Of a stretch of DNA of 64,000 nt, positions 54,221 through 64,000 are shown piece after piece; the stretch's first letter is position 1; every line of letters starts with the position of its first letter. The stretch is from Gracilaria domingensis. Taxonomy: Eukaryota; Rhodophyta; Florideophyceae; Gracilariales; Gracilariaceae. The notes under the pieces were generated by a model. That model was not told where the DNA came from. It ran no database searches and worked only from the letters and a program-made list of their open reading frames with translations. Made by a program: the position numbers and the translations under genes. The stretch is from the NCBI GenBank assembly GCA_022539475.1, contig VCMS01000038.1, forward strand, positions 1-64,000. Reading direction: 5' to 3'.

Positions 54221-56618
54221 ATGGGTATAACGCCGAGAAAGCGAAATAGTACGCAGCGAAACAAGAGTGGACAGAAGAAGAGAAGAGCATCGGATCATAC
54301 GAATCAGGCTACAAGCACCGCACTTCCTAAACGGAAGTCGTCCTCGACGAAGGAGAGAGTCAGTGGGCGTCCTTCTACAGGACTCTCTCGCCCATCTCGC
54401 AGCGGAGCGTCTTCCGGGATTGCGTCAAGAATTCGTGGATCAGCGAACGATGTCGTGCCGTCAACTGCCGATAATGCAAATCGTGCATCTGTCTCTGCTC
54501 CTCAAGAAGATGAGGTAACTCGGCCCAGCGGGTCAGGACAGGAGGGCATGACAACTGGAACCGAAGAGGTTCGTATGACACCAAAACCTTCATGTCCCCG
54601 GCCGATATCGAAGACCGGAGCTACTGGGGCGCGGGTTACGCCGCCCAGTGGATCTGGACAACAAGGGACAATGACGAAAAGTCGTGAGAGCCCTAGTATA
54701 TTAAGATCGTCACGTCCACCCCTGTCTTCTAGAACTGGGCCCACTATGAATCGTATCATGCCTCGCAATGGGTCCGGGCAAGGGAGAAAGACAATAAAAA
54801 ATCGAGAGACAACTGATAGACGAGTTACTTTTCGACCTTCCCCTCTTTCCAGAGCGGGGGCCGTTGCAGCTCGTACGAGGCCCAATTCATCTGATATACC
54901 ATGCCATGGAGGAGGACATACACGGGAGTTGGAGCTCGGAGCCGTGCCAAGGGTGGACACAGAACGCCTGCAGCCTCTCGTGGCTAAGGCTATGGCACAT
55001 GAGGATAGTTCCGATAACGAAATAACACCGAATCCTGCGGCATTACCGGGGCCTGTCGCGGAAGAAGCTAGGGAAATAACGGAAGATATCCAAACTGGTG
55101 TGAATTCAAGCTCTATGAACAGACCTGATCTTTTAAATGAACTGAATTGCTTGAAAGAAAAGGTTAAGACGCTACAAGAGGACTTGATGGTTCGGGGAAT
55201 TCTAGTGAAGGTCGCCCAAGAGCAGAGTACGGCTTTGAAAAAGAGGCTTGAAGAGAAGGATCTAGTCATTGAAGGGCTAAGAGGGGCACTGAAACAGGAG
55301 GGAGATAGGAGTACACGTGCTGGTGAACCTGGGCAGACAGTTCGAAAGAAGCATAAAATTGAGGTGTGCGACGAGTTTCGAGGGGTTGCTCGAGCAGTGT
55401 ATCACAACATGCTGACGTGGGCAAGGAGAGAAACAAGTGAGCTATGGCTCGAAGGTGAGTCGCTCACCCGAAATTGGGGTAACCGTGCCGAGAAGGTGGA
55501 AGACGCAACTGAGAGTGGGGAAGGGCTTATTGAGCCGGAAGAAGGTGGTTCATACATGGTTCCTAAAAACCCCGTGGAGCTCTTGGGCAGTTTTGGCATG
55601 TTCACACCTTCGGTAGAGGGGGGGCCAGATGCTTTGCTGAAGAAAATGGTTGAAAGCGAGTTGAAGGAGTTGAGCTGGGAAGGTATTAGAAAAGCATCTC
55701 TTACCGACAGGTGTATACTAGAACTTTGTGCAGATATGTGCCTTAGGCAGAGAATGCGGCAGACCATGAGTGACGTCGTGGGCGTTCGTAAGAGAAATAC
55801 GAGGGATAAACTATTTCTGCTCCTGGGGTACGATCTGATTTGGAGAAGAACAAAGCTGGTAGAAGAGAATGCTGACGAACTCACAATGCAGTTGAAGGAA
55901 GCGCAGGAGAACATACTGCGTCTTGACGAAAATGGTGTACCGAACACTTCATGGTGGAGAAAAGCCTCATTTGTTCGTCTAAAGTACTCCAATGCGGACA
56001 ATGTCGAGGATATGCCGACGGAAGATCAAGACTTGTTCTTCCGAAACCGTGTCGGGGTACAAGTACTGAAGGAGTTTATTGGGTATGATGTGGAAGAAAA
56101 GGATACGGGCACCTTTTTAGATGGCACAATACTGTTGCTCGCACGTTTGGACGCTTGGGTGTTGACGGTGGTGAGCCTTCTAAGTACGGATGTGTCAAGG
56201 GGTGGCCAGAGACAGAAACTGTTTACAAAGAAGTTTGCCCAACTGCTACCTCTGTGTTTAAAGAATGTTCTGGGGGATGTTAAGCAACCTGTCTTGAGAA
56301 CCAATTCCAGCGAGTTTCATAATTTTGGAACGACAACGGAAGATTGGACTAAGGTTCTTGGTAATGACATGAGAGAGGCTACATTTGGATATCGAATGCC
56401 GTCGAACGGAAGACTTTACCTCACTGTGAAAGAAAAAATTTTTTATTGACAGTGTGAGCCGAAGATTGGGTTCTATTAGCGATTGTTTCGTTGGTGAATG
56501 CGAGGAAGGGGATATGGAGTTCAAGGAAATGGACATGAACGATTTCGGAAGTAGCACAGGATCACAAGAAAAGGCACCACAAGGTGAACATGTAGAGGAT
56601 GGAGCCCTTAATGTTTAA
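54221..56618 (+). pseudogene. Transposon coiled-coil protein, copy 2, frameshifted near the C-terminus
   Basis: From ATG 54221 the frame is open for about 742 codons, through the site where copy 1 is broken, to TGA 56447-56449. There an A-tract has one more base than copy 1 (about 56431-56437), and the last about 55 codons continue in the next frame to TAA 56616-56618. Domain content is as in copy 1: a basic repeat region with SGSGQ units, a coiled coil near residues 300-355 and an acidic helical C-terminal half. Only the acidic tail is lost. It could still be functional if that tail is dispensable. Confidence 0.65.
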
Positions 56619-59600
56619 GGCTGTACAAGATCAACGTGCTCAGTTGGTCCTTTATCTGAATCATGATAGAATCGATTGATGTAGAATCGGTGTTGAAACC
56701 ATTGAAGTGGAGGACAAAAAGGTGGAGCAGGGTAGTTTGATCGAACAACATGGACAGTTCTCTGTAGTGCAGAAGCCGGAACCATCCCGTACCAAGGAGT
56801 TAACTCTACGATAGTCTCCGCTTTGGAATGACGAGGGAACGGAAGAGTGTGGTTCTTTTCATCGTTTGTAGCCCACCGTAAAGATATGCATTTCAATATG
56901 TGGTCGATGTTTGTTGCGGGGGGTAAAACCTCGAAATACCGGACGAATGCCACCTCTGGTGCGGTAAGTGCAGAATCAAGGAGAGATATTCGAATCAGAG
57001 CGACTACCTGGGCAACCCAAGTCTCTGAATCTTCTCCGCTTACCAATACAGTGGAAAACTTTGGCTTTCTACTGGGACCAAATGCTGGAGAAGCGAAGAC
57101 ACGTTGGATGATGGGGTATTTGGGTCGTCCCAGCTTAAGTGCCTTAGAAGACGAATCGAAGTGTCCAAGAGTCGGAACGAAACCGCCTTTCACGAGGGCC
57201 GAATTCACCAGAGTTATCCTTGTCTTTTCTGGGAAGTATGTAATAGAGTGCTCATCCAGTGTTTCTTTCACGAGACTGAGGAAAGGAGGAAGGGCCTGTT
57301 CACCAATTTGATCAAGAATCGACCTTGTGTCCCTACTTGAGAACATCTCTCTAACAGCAGTCCATGTTTTTGAACTGGACATACTTGAAACACAATGTTG
57401 AAGAGCTCGTAAAGTGAAAGAACGCCCTCTCATTGCAAACCGAGGAAGCTGTGGGAAAGTTCCTGGTAAACCTGGATAACGCTGGTAAGGAGTATTGCCA
57501 TTCCATTGCTTTCTAACATGTCCGTGCTCAATGGAGCGAATAGTCTCCTGCACAGCCGTTGCTGTTCTTCTGGACGTCTTTTTGTAGTGTCTCTTAAATA
57601 GCAGGTGTGCATGCTCGTATATGCCTGCGTCGTAGTACTTGATACTTCCCAGACGGCGAATATCGTCCACGAGATGATCGAGAAGATGAAACTTCAGAGT
57701 TCCCAGTCTGGAGGGATGAAAATCCGCCAGAGTCTTTGTTGCGGAACGCTTGAAGGCTTCAATCTCCGAACTAAGACACAGGAGAGAGCTTTCAGTCCAA
57801 TACGGGTCACGATTATATCTGAATAAGGTCGAAAGCAAGTCCGAGTACTGAGAGAAAACGGTTGTGATTGTGGCAACGTCCTGTTCTCCACAGCATATGT
57901 CAAAGAATGCTCCTATGAAGGGAAAGACCATGTCAAGTGCTTTGTAGTTTTTGGCCTCCAGCATTCCACGGAGACCGTCTTTCGTGAAGATACCATTCAA
58001 AGATTTGCCTTTCTCCTGCGCGGAGAAATCGATATGTAAACCTTTGGCTGGAGAATCGCGTTCTATGGCAGCTAGAATTGCGTTTGCATGGTTGAGAAGT
58101 TGGGTGCGTATCGTTTGAAATGAACGCGATGCAGATGTTCCTATTGTGGTGCACAGGGTGTCTGACTGCAGTTTCTCGATTGTGGCCGTTTTTATCAACT
58201 TTGAGATACCAAGATGCAAGTTGTGTAATGGTTCGAATGAGAACAGACTGTATGGAGACAATCTCGGGATCATTCCAAGGCTTACGGAAGTTTCGAGGAA
58301 CGAAGGAATGAGAGATATGGAATTTGAACGCATCAGAGTATCCGCTTGAGATCTCCTCTCCCTCGCACGACGTGGACGTCTTTCCGCCTCGTCTTTTTGT
58401 GCATGTTGCAAGATAGCTGTGTATGTCTTTCGGATGCTTTTTGTGTGCTTTTGAGAACGTCCGTTGAATGAGGTGGGAATAGGACTGCATAAAGATGAGC
58501 GAGGGGCTTTGCATCTATGACACGGGCTTTCCGTTTTGGTCCCATGAAGAATGGACAGAATGTCCTTAGCCTCAGGAATATCCGCACAATAACTTGCAAG
58601 CAGAGAATGGCACACTCGACTTAGTTTGTCTTCGCCGATGAACTGAAAACCTTTCTGCGTGAGAATTAGAATGGGCTCCAGGACTTGACGAAGAGATTCT
58701 TGAAGAATTTGCATCCTGGACTCGCGTAGAGACTTGCTAGAAACAAATGGCATTGCGTCTGCTTCAGATGCGGAAACCTCGATCAGTGTGGTAGGGAAGT
58801 ATGCCACTACTGTGAGGTCATCACGGATACACTTACGGCGAAGCTCGTCGGGGAAGTTGAGAAATATGAGGTGAAGAGGATAGGCGGTAACCGATGTTTG
58901 CTTTAGAGTTGTTGAAGACTTATCGGTGTATACCTGCAGAAGACCTACGAAAGATTCACTGTAACTTATTTCTTGGGAGTACCACACTATTCTACTATCC
59001 AAAGAGCCCATGACCATTTCCTTAAGTTTTGAGGTGGCGTCTCTTGCGAGAGAGCCGGACATGGGGTGAGATATTTTCGTGGAGTGGGTCTGAAGTATAG
59101 GGTAGAAGAATGTGTTTTCGTTGTTAGCCAACTGGAGCTGTTTCACAAGTGTCTGAACGGGGTCTCTCGTGTAGAGGGTGGCGCTGAACTTACATCCTTC
59201 TGGCGAGACAGTTCTTCGATTGAAACCGTCCTTTGAGGCGTATCGTTCGAAAATGGCGTTCTTCAGTTCTGTACAGCGCTTGGAACTTGTTATGGTCTCG
59301 TTGAATCGCTTTTGCGAGAATCGCGGGTCCCGAAGTAGCCCAATTAGCTCGTCTGTCTCACGATGACCAAGGTTGGAAGCTACTGAAGCCAGACAAACCG
59401 TGAGATAATCCATATGCAAATCACCGAGGGTCTCCTCAGAAGGCACTGGGCGGGAACTGCTTCCGTGTTCTCGCTCTAATGACGCGGGACCCGGGGAAGG
59501 AGAAACACAATGCGAAGTGTCCGGAATGGGAGGAGCGCACGGAGTGGGGTCGACGATGTCTTCGGACACTGGAGGCTCGGGAAGGCGACAAGGGGCAGTG

Positions 59601-59794
59601 ACCGTTTCGGAAGATGCGGGCGCGGGCGCGGAAAGCTTGAGACGCTTGCTTCTCCGAATGGCCCGGCTATTGTCGTTTTCCAGCGCTGCTTTCAGACGAA
59701 AAGGGCAATGGTTGACATGCTGTTGAAGAGATAAGACACCTCGGCGAGTAACGAAGGGGCACCCACGCTTCTTATGTGTACAGTAGTAGACCAT
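56615..59794 (-). CDS. Plavaka-like transposase, intact open frame
   Basis: 1059 codons from ATG 59794 (context CCCATGG). It starts with a Cys/His finger (CTHKKRGC, then HVNHC), as in many Plavaka proteins. YTDK (about residues 289-292; counted from this ATG) with the following NFPDELRRK matches the first catalytic Asp region. CADIPEAKDI (about 403) and then PCHRC matches the second Asp and its zinc-binding pair. FEPLHNLHLG and YEHAHLLFKRHYKKTSRR match later family motifs. Such enzymes cut and paste DNA between terminal repeats. In the PLHNLHLG motif an Asp is usual where Glu stands. It converges on the coiled-coil gene with overlapping stop codons. It is the only copy here able to act for all three. 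Confidence 0.8.
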   Translation of the reverse strand: MVYYCTHKKRGCPFVTRRGVLSLQQHVNHCPFRLKAALENDNSRAIRRSKRLKLSAPAPASSETVTAPCRLPEPPVSEDIVDPTPCAPPIPDTSHCVSPSPGPASLEREHGSSSRPVPSEETLGDLHMDYLTVCLASVASNLGHRETDELIGLLRDPRFSQKRFNETITSSKRCTELKNAIFERYASKDGFNRRTVSPEGCKFSATLYTRDPVQTLVKQLQLANNENTFFYPILQTHSTKISHPMSGSLARDATSKLKEMVMGSLDSRIVWYSQEISYSESFVGLLQVYTDKSSTTLKQTSVTAYPLHLIFLNFPDELRRKCIRDDLTVVAYFPTTLIEVSASEADAMPFVSSKSLRESRMQILQESLRQVLEPILILTQKGFQFIGEDKLSRVCHSLLASYCADIPEAKDILSILHGTKTESPCHRCKAPRSSLCSPIPTSFNGRSQKHTKSIRKTYTAILQHAQKDEAERRPRRARERRSQADTLMRSNSISLIPSFLETSVSLGMIPRLSPYSLFSFEPLHNLHLGISKLIKTATIEKLQSDTLCTTIGTSASRSFQTIRTQLLNHANAILAAIERDSPAKGLHIDFSAQEKGKSLNGIFTKDGLRGMLEAKNYKALDMVFPFIGAFFDICCGEQDVATITTVFSQYSDLLSTLFRYNRDPYWTESSLLCLSSEIEAFKRSATKTLADFHPSRLGTLKFHLLDHLVDDIRRLGSIKYYDAGIYEHAHLLFKRHYKKTSRRTATAVQETIRSIEHGHVRKQWNGNTPYQRYPGLPGTFPQLPRFAMRGRSFTLRALQHCVSSMSSSKTWTAVREMFSSRDTRSILDQIGEQALPPFLSLVKETLDEHSITYFPEKTRITLVNSALVKGGFVPTLGHFDSSSKALKLGRPKYPIIQRVFASPAFGPSRKPKFSTVLVSGEDSETWVAQVVALIRISLLDSALTAPEVAFVRYFEVLPPATNIDHILKCISLRWATNDEKNHTLPFPRHSKAETIVELTPWYGMVPASALQRTVHVVRSNYPAPPFCPPLQWFQHRFYINRFYHDSDKGPTEHVDLVQP

Positions 59795-60159
59795 GGGAAG
59801 AAGAAATGAACGAGAAACGACGACAAAGACTGCAAGGGAAGGGCGTCCGAAGGGAGAAGGAGGTCGAGCGACAGTCAATATTGACGTCTTGCTCAGAACG
59901 GAGAATATATTTTGAGTTTAAATCACGTGCTTTCGTTCAAAAAGGAACGAAGGTACACGTCGACCTCAACACAAGGGTGTACTTCTCGTATTATCTACCA
60001 CTGGTTATAAACCTGTGGTTTCCCAACGTTGTACGCTGTACACTTGTCCAATCTCGCACAAAAAAATAAATCTCTTCCCTCCGCCCCCGCCCCCGCCCGT
60101 CCGACGTCCGACCTTTTCTTACCGTCGTGATCCGTGCCATCCTCGCGTTCTACTCCGCT

Positions 60160-60223
60160 CCGTCGTACGTTTTTCCGCCCTCGCACTCGCTACGAAGTGC
60201 GAGGACGGAAAAAAGTACGACGG
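60160..60223. repeat. 64-nt hairpin, copy 2
   Basis: The same place and arms as at 9505, with about two mismatches (TACGTTTTT in the left arm, GAGGACGG in the right). Loop CGCTACGA. Confidence 0.8.
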
Positions 60224-60489
60224 ATTACGAAGTAGCGTGCTGAGAATAGATTCCATTAAGCGGACATGAAGCGTACCTCATTCTCTTTCTCCGCCCTCGT
60301 CGGACGCCTCCATAAAGCGGACAGCATCCGTATCTCACGGATGTATTCCGTGCAGTCTTTCCGTGCAGTCTTTTCGTACGTGCTTCCATTTCCTTCTACG
60401 TATCTTTGTTCTAAACTAACCAATCCTCACCACGTCTCTTCGCGCTCTGCGACATGTAAACGGCAGGAAGAAGGCTTTGGGTTACTTTT

Positions 60490-61373
60490 TCGAGTTACTA
60501 GGTCCCTCGACTTTTCTAGCGCAACATTTCTGTTTTGCTCTTATCAATGGTACGTTCTTTCGCATTTCAACTGTATCCAACGGAGCATTGACTAACTTAT
60601 GAATACTTTCTGCTTGCGTATACAGAAAAACGACCAATTTCATTTCGTCTCTCAAGATCGATCTCTGGCTGTTCGGGATAGGCGATTCTGGTACTTGGTT
60701 GGGACATAGGCTGCTCTCTCGTTTATCGCATCTTGCGGTATGTTTGCTGCATGGGCATTCTTGGTGTCCTTGGTTGTGAGTTCCCGCTTCGACACCTTTC
60801 GCGCTTTACGATGATGGTGGGCTGGTAATCTAACCGATCCCTTTCCTGCTTCTTCTTCCGTTTGCTAGTTACTAGGTCCCTCGACTTTTCTAGCGCAACG
60901 TTTCTGTTTTGCTCTTATCAATGGTACGTTCTATCGCATTTCAACTGTATCCAAAGAAACATTGACTAACATATGGATACTTTCTGCTTGCGTATACAGG
61001 TAAACGACCAATTTCATTTCGTCTCTCAAGATCGATCTCTGGCTGTTCGGGATAGGCGATTCTGGTACTTGGTTGGGACATAGGCTGCTCTCTCGTTTAT
61101 CGCATCTTGAGGTATGTTTGGTGCATGGGCATTCTTGGTATCCTTGGTTGTGAGTTCTCGCTTCGACACCTTTCGCGCTTTACGATGATGGTGGGATGGT
61201 AATCTAACCGATCCCTTTCCTTCTTCTTTTTCATTTTGCGAGTTACTAGGTCCCTCGACTTTTCTAGCGCAACGTTTCTGTTTTGCTTTATCAATGGTAC
61301 GTTCCATCGCATTTCAAATGTATCCAACGGATCATTGACTAACTTATGGATACTTTCTGCTTGCGTATACAGG
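60490..61373. repeat. Tandem repeat, 373-bp period, expanded in copy 2
   Basis: The 135-bp segment ending GCGTATACAG occurs three times, with landmarks at 60617, 60991 and 61364. Spacers of about 238 bp, also repeated, lie between. Copies 1 and 3 have two segments each. Confidence 0.8.
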
Positions 61374-61427
61374 TAAATGACTTTTGATGCGGACGTAGCT
61401 CACGAGCTGCAGGTGCAGGTTCCTCAA

Positions 61428-61555
61428 GTAGGGAACCATGCATCTGGGCATGGTTCCCTACATGAGGAACGGAGAGGATGAGGCGCTTCGCGCCTCATCC
61501 TCTCGGAGTGCGTATTTTTTCTACCGATACCGCCCTCTGCGGCATCTGCCGCAGA
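61428..61555. repeat. Row of three hairpins, copy 2
   Basis: The first two stems are identical to copy 1 (14 and 15 bp). The third (9 bp) is also perfect, but the spacing before it is shortened by a small deletion. Confidence 0.8.
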
Positions 61556-61859
61556 CTGCGCCTACACCCGCTCCATCATGAGGAAATGGTACATGTAATA
61601 TAGCGAAGTAGTGGTTAGCAAAAGCGGTCGATAGAAGAATAGATACGAATAAAACGATATGATTTCATAATGGGCATCATCTGTACTAGCACTAGTATTC
61701 CATGCGTTGCAGGGTATCATTCCGCAGAAGGTATCGTGTAATGTGCACCTTAATGGAAACTGAACCTAGACTTCGCGAAATACAGTTCAGGTAGCCCTCG
61801 ACTAAAGCACTAGCACGAGTGGAAAACCCACCAGTATTTACTGCACAGCGATTCTGGAC

Positions 61860-61986
61860 GACCCAAGCAATTATCTGCAAATTTTGAAATAATTGATCTC
61901 GATATTTTTTCAAAAAATTTACTGGACGACCCTTGCCAATTTCTGGACAACCCTCGCCAAAAACTAGCATCTGCAAGAGACAGACG
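61860..61986. repeat. Right terminus with subterminal repeats, copy 2
   Basis: TGGACGACCC occurs at about 61854 and 61922, and a variant with AACCC at about 61943, before the terminal CTGCAAGAGACAGACG at 61971-61986. Confidence 0.65.
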
Positions 61987-63603
61987 GTACTACCAGCGGG
62001 GCGATATAGTCAGAGGTGAATGTGGCCAGAAGAGATCTTAAGTTGATGTTATTTCGACTTGGAAAGCGTTAGATTCTCGACGTACGGATATGAGCTATCC
62101 CCGTCAGTTAATTTCATCCACCGGAATTAAGAGAGGATCATGTTTGCGGTGGCTTAGTCTGGACTGCTTATACTCCTTCCCTTACGATGTCATGCATAGG
62201 CTGCTTCTCGGATGGGCAAAGCACATATTACGTCTGCTTACAGGGACCCATCCCCAGCATCAGAAGGGTCTGAACTCTCCAGAGTATTGTATTCCAAAAG
62301 CAATCCTGCAGAAGATCAGATCAACAAATCTATTGAAGCATCAATGGAAGGAATCCCTTCATGCTGGGGAAGATCGTCTCTATCGCTTGATCATTTGTCA
62401 AAGTTCAAAGCGGAAGATCTGAGGAAGCACGCCCAATTGTATTTGCTTCCATTGCTTTACCACTTCAAAGTTAACAAGAAGATTCTACATCTATGGAGCC
62501 GGACGTCAGATATTATTGACTTGAGCTTCGGATATGACTGTGGTGCGAACGCCGTAGCCAACCTTGAAGCCGTTGTTGAAGAGGCCTATGCCCCGTTTTT
62601 GAATTTGTTTGACAAACACGGTACTCACTTCTACTGTCTCACACCTACCACGTATGCAATTCTTCATCTCCCAGACCTTCTGCAGGAATGCGGTCCTCTT
62701 CCTATTACATCACAATTTGTTGTAGAACGACTTCTGGGGGAGATAGGAAAAAGGGTGCAAAACACGTCTAACCTGACCGCACACATATTTCACAAGAACT
62801 TCAAGCTTTTGGCATTGAAAGTTGCCAATGACTGGAAATCTCCTTCATCATGTGAGGTCAATTTGAAATTGTCTGAAGGTGATGATTTTGAGACACTTAA
62901 CTCTTCAAATGCTTTAGGAGGGGCCGCCCCAAGCACTGAGTATCGAACAAATGTGGAATTTCTTGGAGCAGGAATTACTGACACCAACCTTAGTCAATCA
63001 CAAAAACGAGCTGTTGATACATTCATCAGAGCAAACTTTCAGGCTGAGTTCAATTCGTATCGCATCATATCGGCGCGGTCATTCAACGAAATGAGAGTTA
63101 TACAAGGATCTACGACATTCATGGTCGAAACCATCGGAAATCATAATTCTCGATCAAGATTCCAACAGCCTGGACGTCGGAAGCGACAGAAATTCTGCAT
63201 TGCGGCACATTTCATTCTCGACTCAGATTCAGCATGCTGGTCCCTATCGCAGGAAGCCAATGAGTCATCACAGAAACCAATGATTGAACCCCCAAAACAT
63301 CACTACTACGGCAAAATCAAAAGAATCATGAAGGTTCTCGTGGAAGTGAGATCCATTAGAATCGTGACAGCATTTGTAGATGTAAAATGGCAGTACAATC
63401 TTCGAGAGGACGAACGATTCGGGTTGGTGTACACAGACAGTAGAACGAATCGAGAGATTTCCACAGAATCTTCTGGTTGCATTCAAAGACTCGTAGGATT
63501 CTTTGATATTGACAACCGCCGTTATTACATTGACCAAGCGCCACGGACTGAAATCTCAGAGAAAAATGTAATTCTCCAGGGATTGGCGAGGCAGCGTCGT
63601 TAG
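61987..63603 (+). pseudogene. 3' part of another Tnp2/Plavaka-superfamily transposase
   Basis: Two overlapping frames (62090-62422 and 62212-63603) give the C-terminal part of a second, different transposase. The first has CLYSFPYDVMHRLLLGWAKH, the superfamily's D-x-MH segment. The second has CGPLPITSQFVVERLLGEIG, like the DUF4218-type segment with its Glu-Arg. A one-base shift near 62280 separates them. The N-terminal half is missing; transposon copy 2 ends directly before it. It has only distant similarity to the 56615-59794 transposase. Beyond residue about 230 there is no recognised domain. The frame ends at TAG 63601-63603. Confidence 0.65.
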
Positions 63604-64000
63604 CATATCCTACTGCAGAACTTCTTAGCGCGTGGTCAACGCGATCGATACCTGCAGAAGACGCGGCTGTGTGAGGCCAAAAGAAATCAATGATATCGTG
63701 GTGGAAGGAACAGATTAGTTCATGAACCCAAGTTACAAACGCCAGGTCGAAGCAGAGCTCGTTCTGTACCAATTCTGTTTTACTATAACAAATATATCGC
63801 GATATGTTAGTCATGCATTTAGAGTTACGCACTACTTGATGCAAATCTCACGTTCATAAACCCAAAGATATGCGGCTCCGGTCACTGGATGCAGTACGTA
63901 TCAGAAAAACGAGACGAAACACAGGTATGCAGAAATGAAAGGAGCAGTGCGTTGTTTCGTGAGCTGGAAGGCGGACTTCACAAATGAACTCTTGTAAGCA
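63604..64000. other. Stretch without a supported gene
   Basis: Short frames only on both strands; no repeat or RNA gene seen. It may contain the decayed 3' flank of the transposase fragment. Confidence 0.35.

Larger units (their letters stand above)
52220..61986 (+). mobile_element. Plavaka-like DNA transposon with methyltransferase-SET cargo, copy 2
   Basis: Near-identical to copy 1, with three differences of note. A 1574-bp deletion (copy-1 positions 261-1834, joined at 52488/52489) removes most of ORF1 and the methyltransferase N-terminus. The transposase is open. The right-end repeat has one more unit. The right end is 61986 (CAGACG), followed by unrelated sequence. The left end is drawn at the start of the right promoter arm, but the element may reach further left through the ParB-dioxygenase gene to 39358. 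Confidence 0.8.

Noticed and set aside
39351-61993. Target-site duplication around the 22.6-kb unit
   Set aside because: The bases outside the two ends (GGCAT and GTACT) do not match under any shift of a few bases that I tried.
1-64000. CRISPR arrays, tRNA or rRNA genes
   Set aside because: No regularly spaced identical repeats and no cloverleaf or rRNA-like sequence was noticed on either strand.

Overview
This looks like nuclear DNA of a eukaryote. It has a Ty3/gypsy chromovirus with chromodomain-like segments, a Ty1/copia element, a Plavaka-like cut-and-paste transposon, decayed SWR1-type remodeller, BTB-domain and M32-carboxypeptidase genes, and nuclear localisation signals. The long open frames without obvious introns, the mixture of elements and the base composition would fit an alga, perhaps a repeat-rich red alga. 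That assignment is a guess, and nothing here fixes the species. No bacterial operons, CRISPR array, rRNA or tRNA gene was seen.

Layout. 1-10971: copy 1 of a large DNA transposon, with ORF1, a DNA methyltransferase-SET fusion, a coiled-coil protein, and a Plavaka-like transposase on the opposite strand. Its right end is rich in hairpins and repeats. 10978-18990: broken Ty3/gypsy chromovirus. 19105-20740: more degenerate retroelement-like matter, including an antisense reading frame and a second chromodomain-like segment. 21.7-31.7 kb: poorly coding DNA with host pseudogenes (SWR1-like helicase, BTB protein, M32 carboxypeptidase). 32150-38087: Ty1/copia element with two 444-bp LTRs and a 5-bp target duplication, but with stops in its genes. 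39358-41481: inverted partial copy of the transposon's right end. 41.9-47.9 kb: single-copy-looking genes and fragments (coiled-coil protein, pentose-phosphate epimerase 3' part, NAD(P)-binding protein, two HAD phosphatase-like genes). 47962-51877: a ParB-like plus 2-oxoglutarate dioxygenase gene. 51940-52394: a 175-bp inverted repeat placed between divergent genes. 52220-61986: copy 2 of the transposon, with an intact transposase. 61987-63603: 3' part of another Tnp2/Plavaka-superfamily transposase.

The main result is the transposon. Its gene set reads as an epigenetic toolkit: a beta-class amino-methyltransferase fused to a SET domain, a nuclear-targeted ORF1 protein, a coiled-coil protein, a zinc-finger DDE-type transposase and, across a shared inverted-repeat promoter region, a ParB-dioxygenase protein. 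The inverted partial copy (39358-41481) and the right end of copy 2 (59504-61986) could be long terminal inverted repeats of a 22.6-kb unit that would include the dioxygenase gene and captured host genes. No matching target duplication was found, so that remains a hypothesis.

The two copies are damaged in different genes. Copy 1 has the complete methyltransferase-SET frame but a nonsense codon in the transposase. Copy 2 has an open transposase but lost the methyltransferase DPPF motif. Each copy of the coiled-coil gene has its own one-base frameshift.
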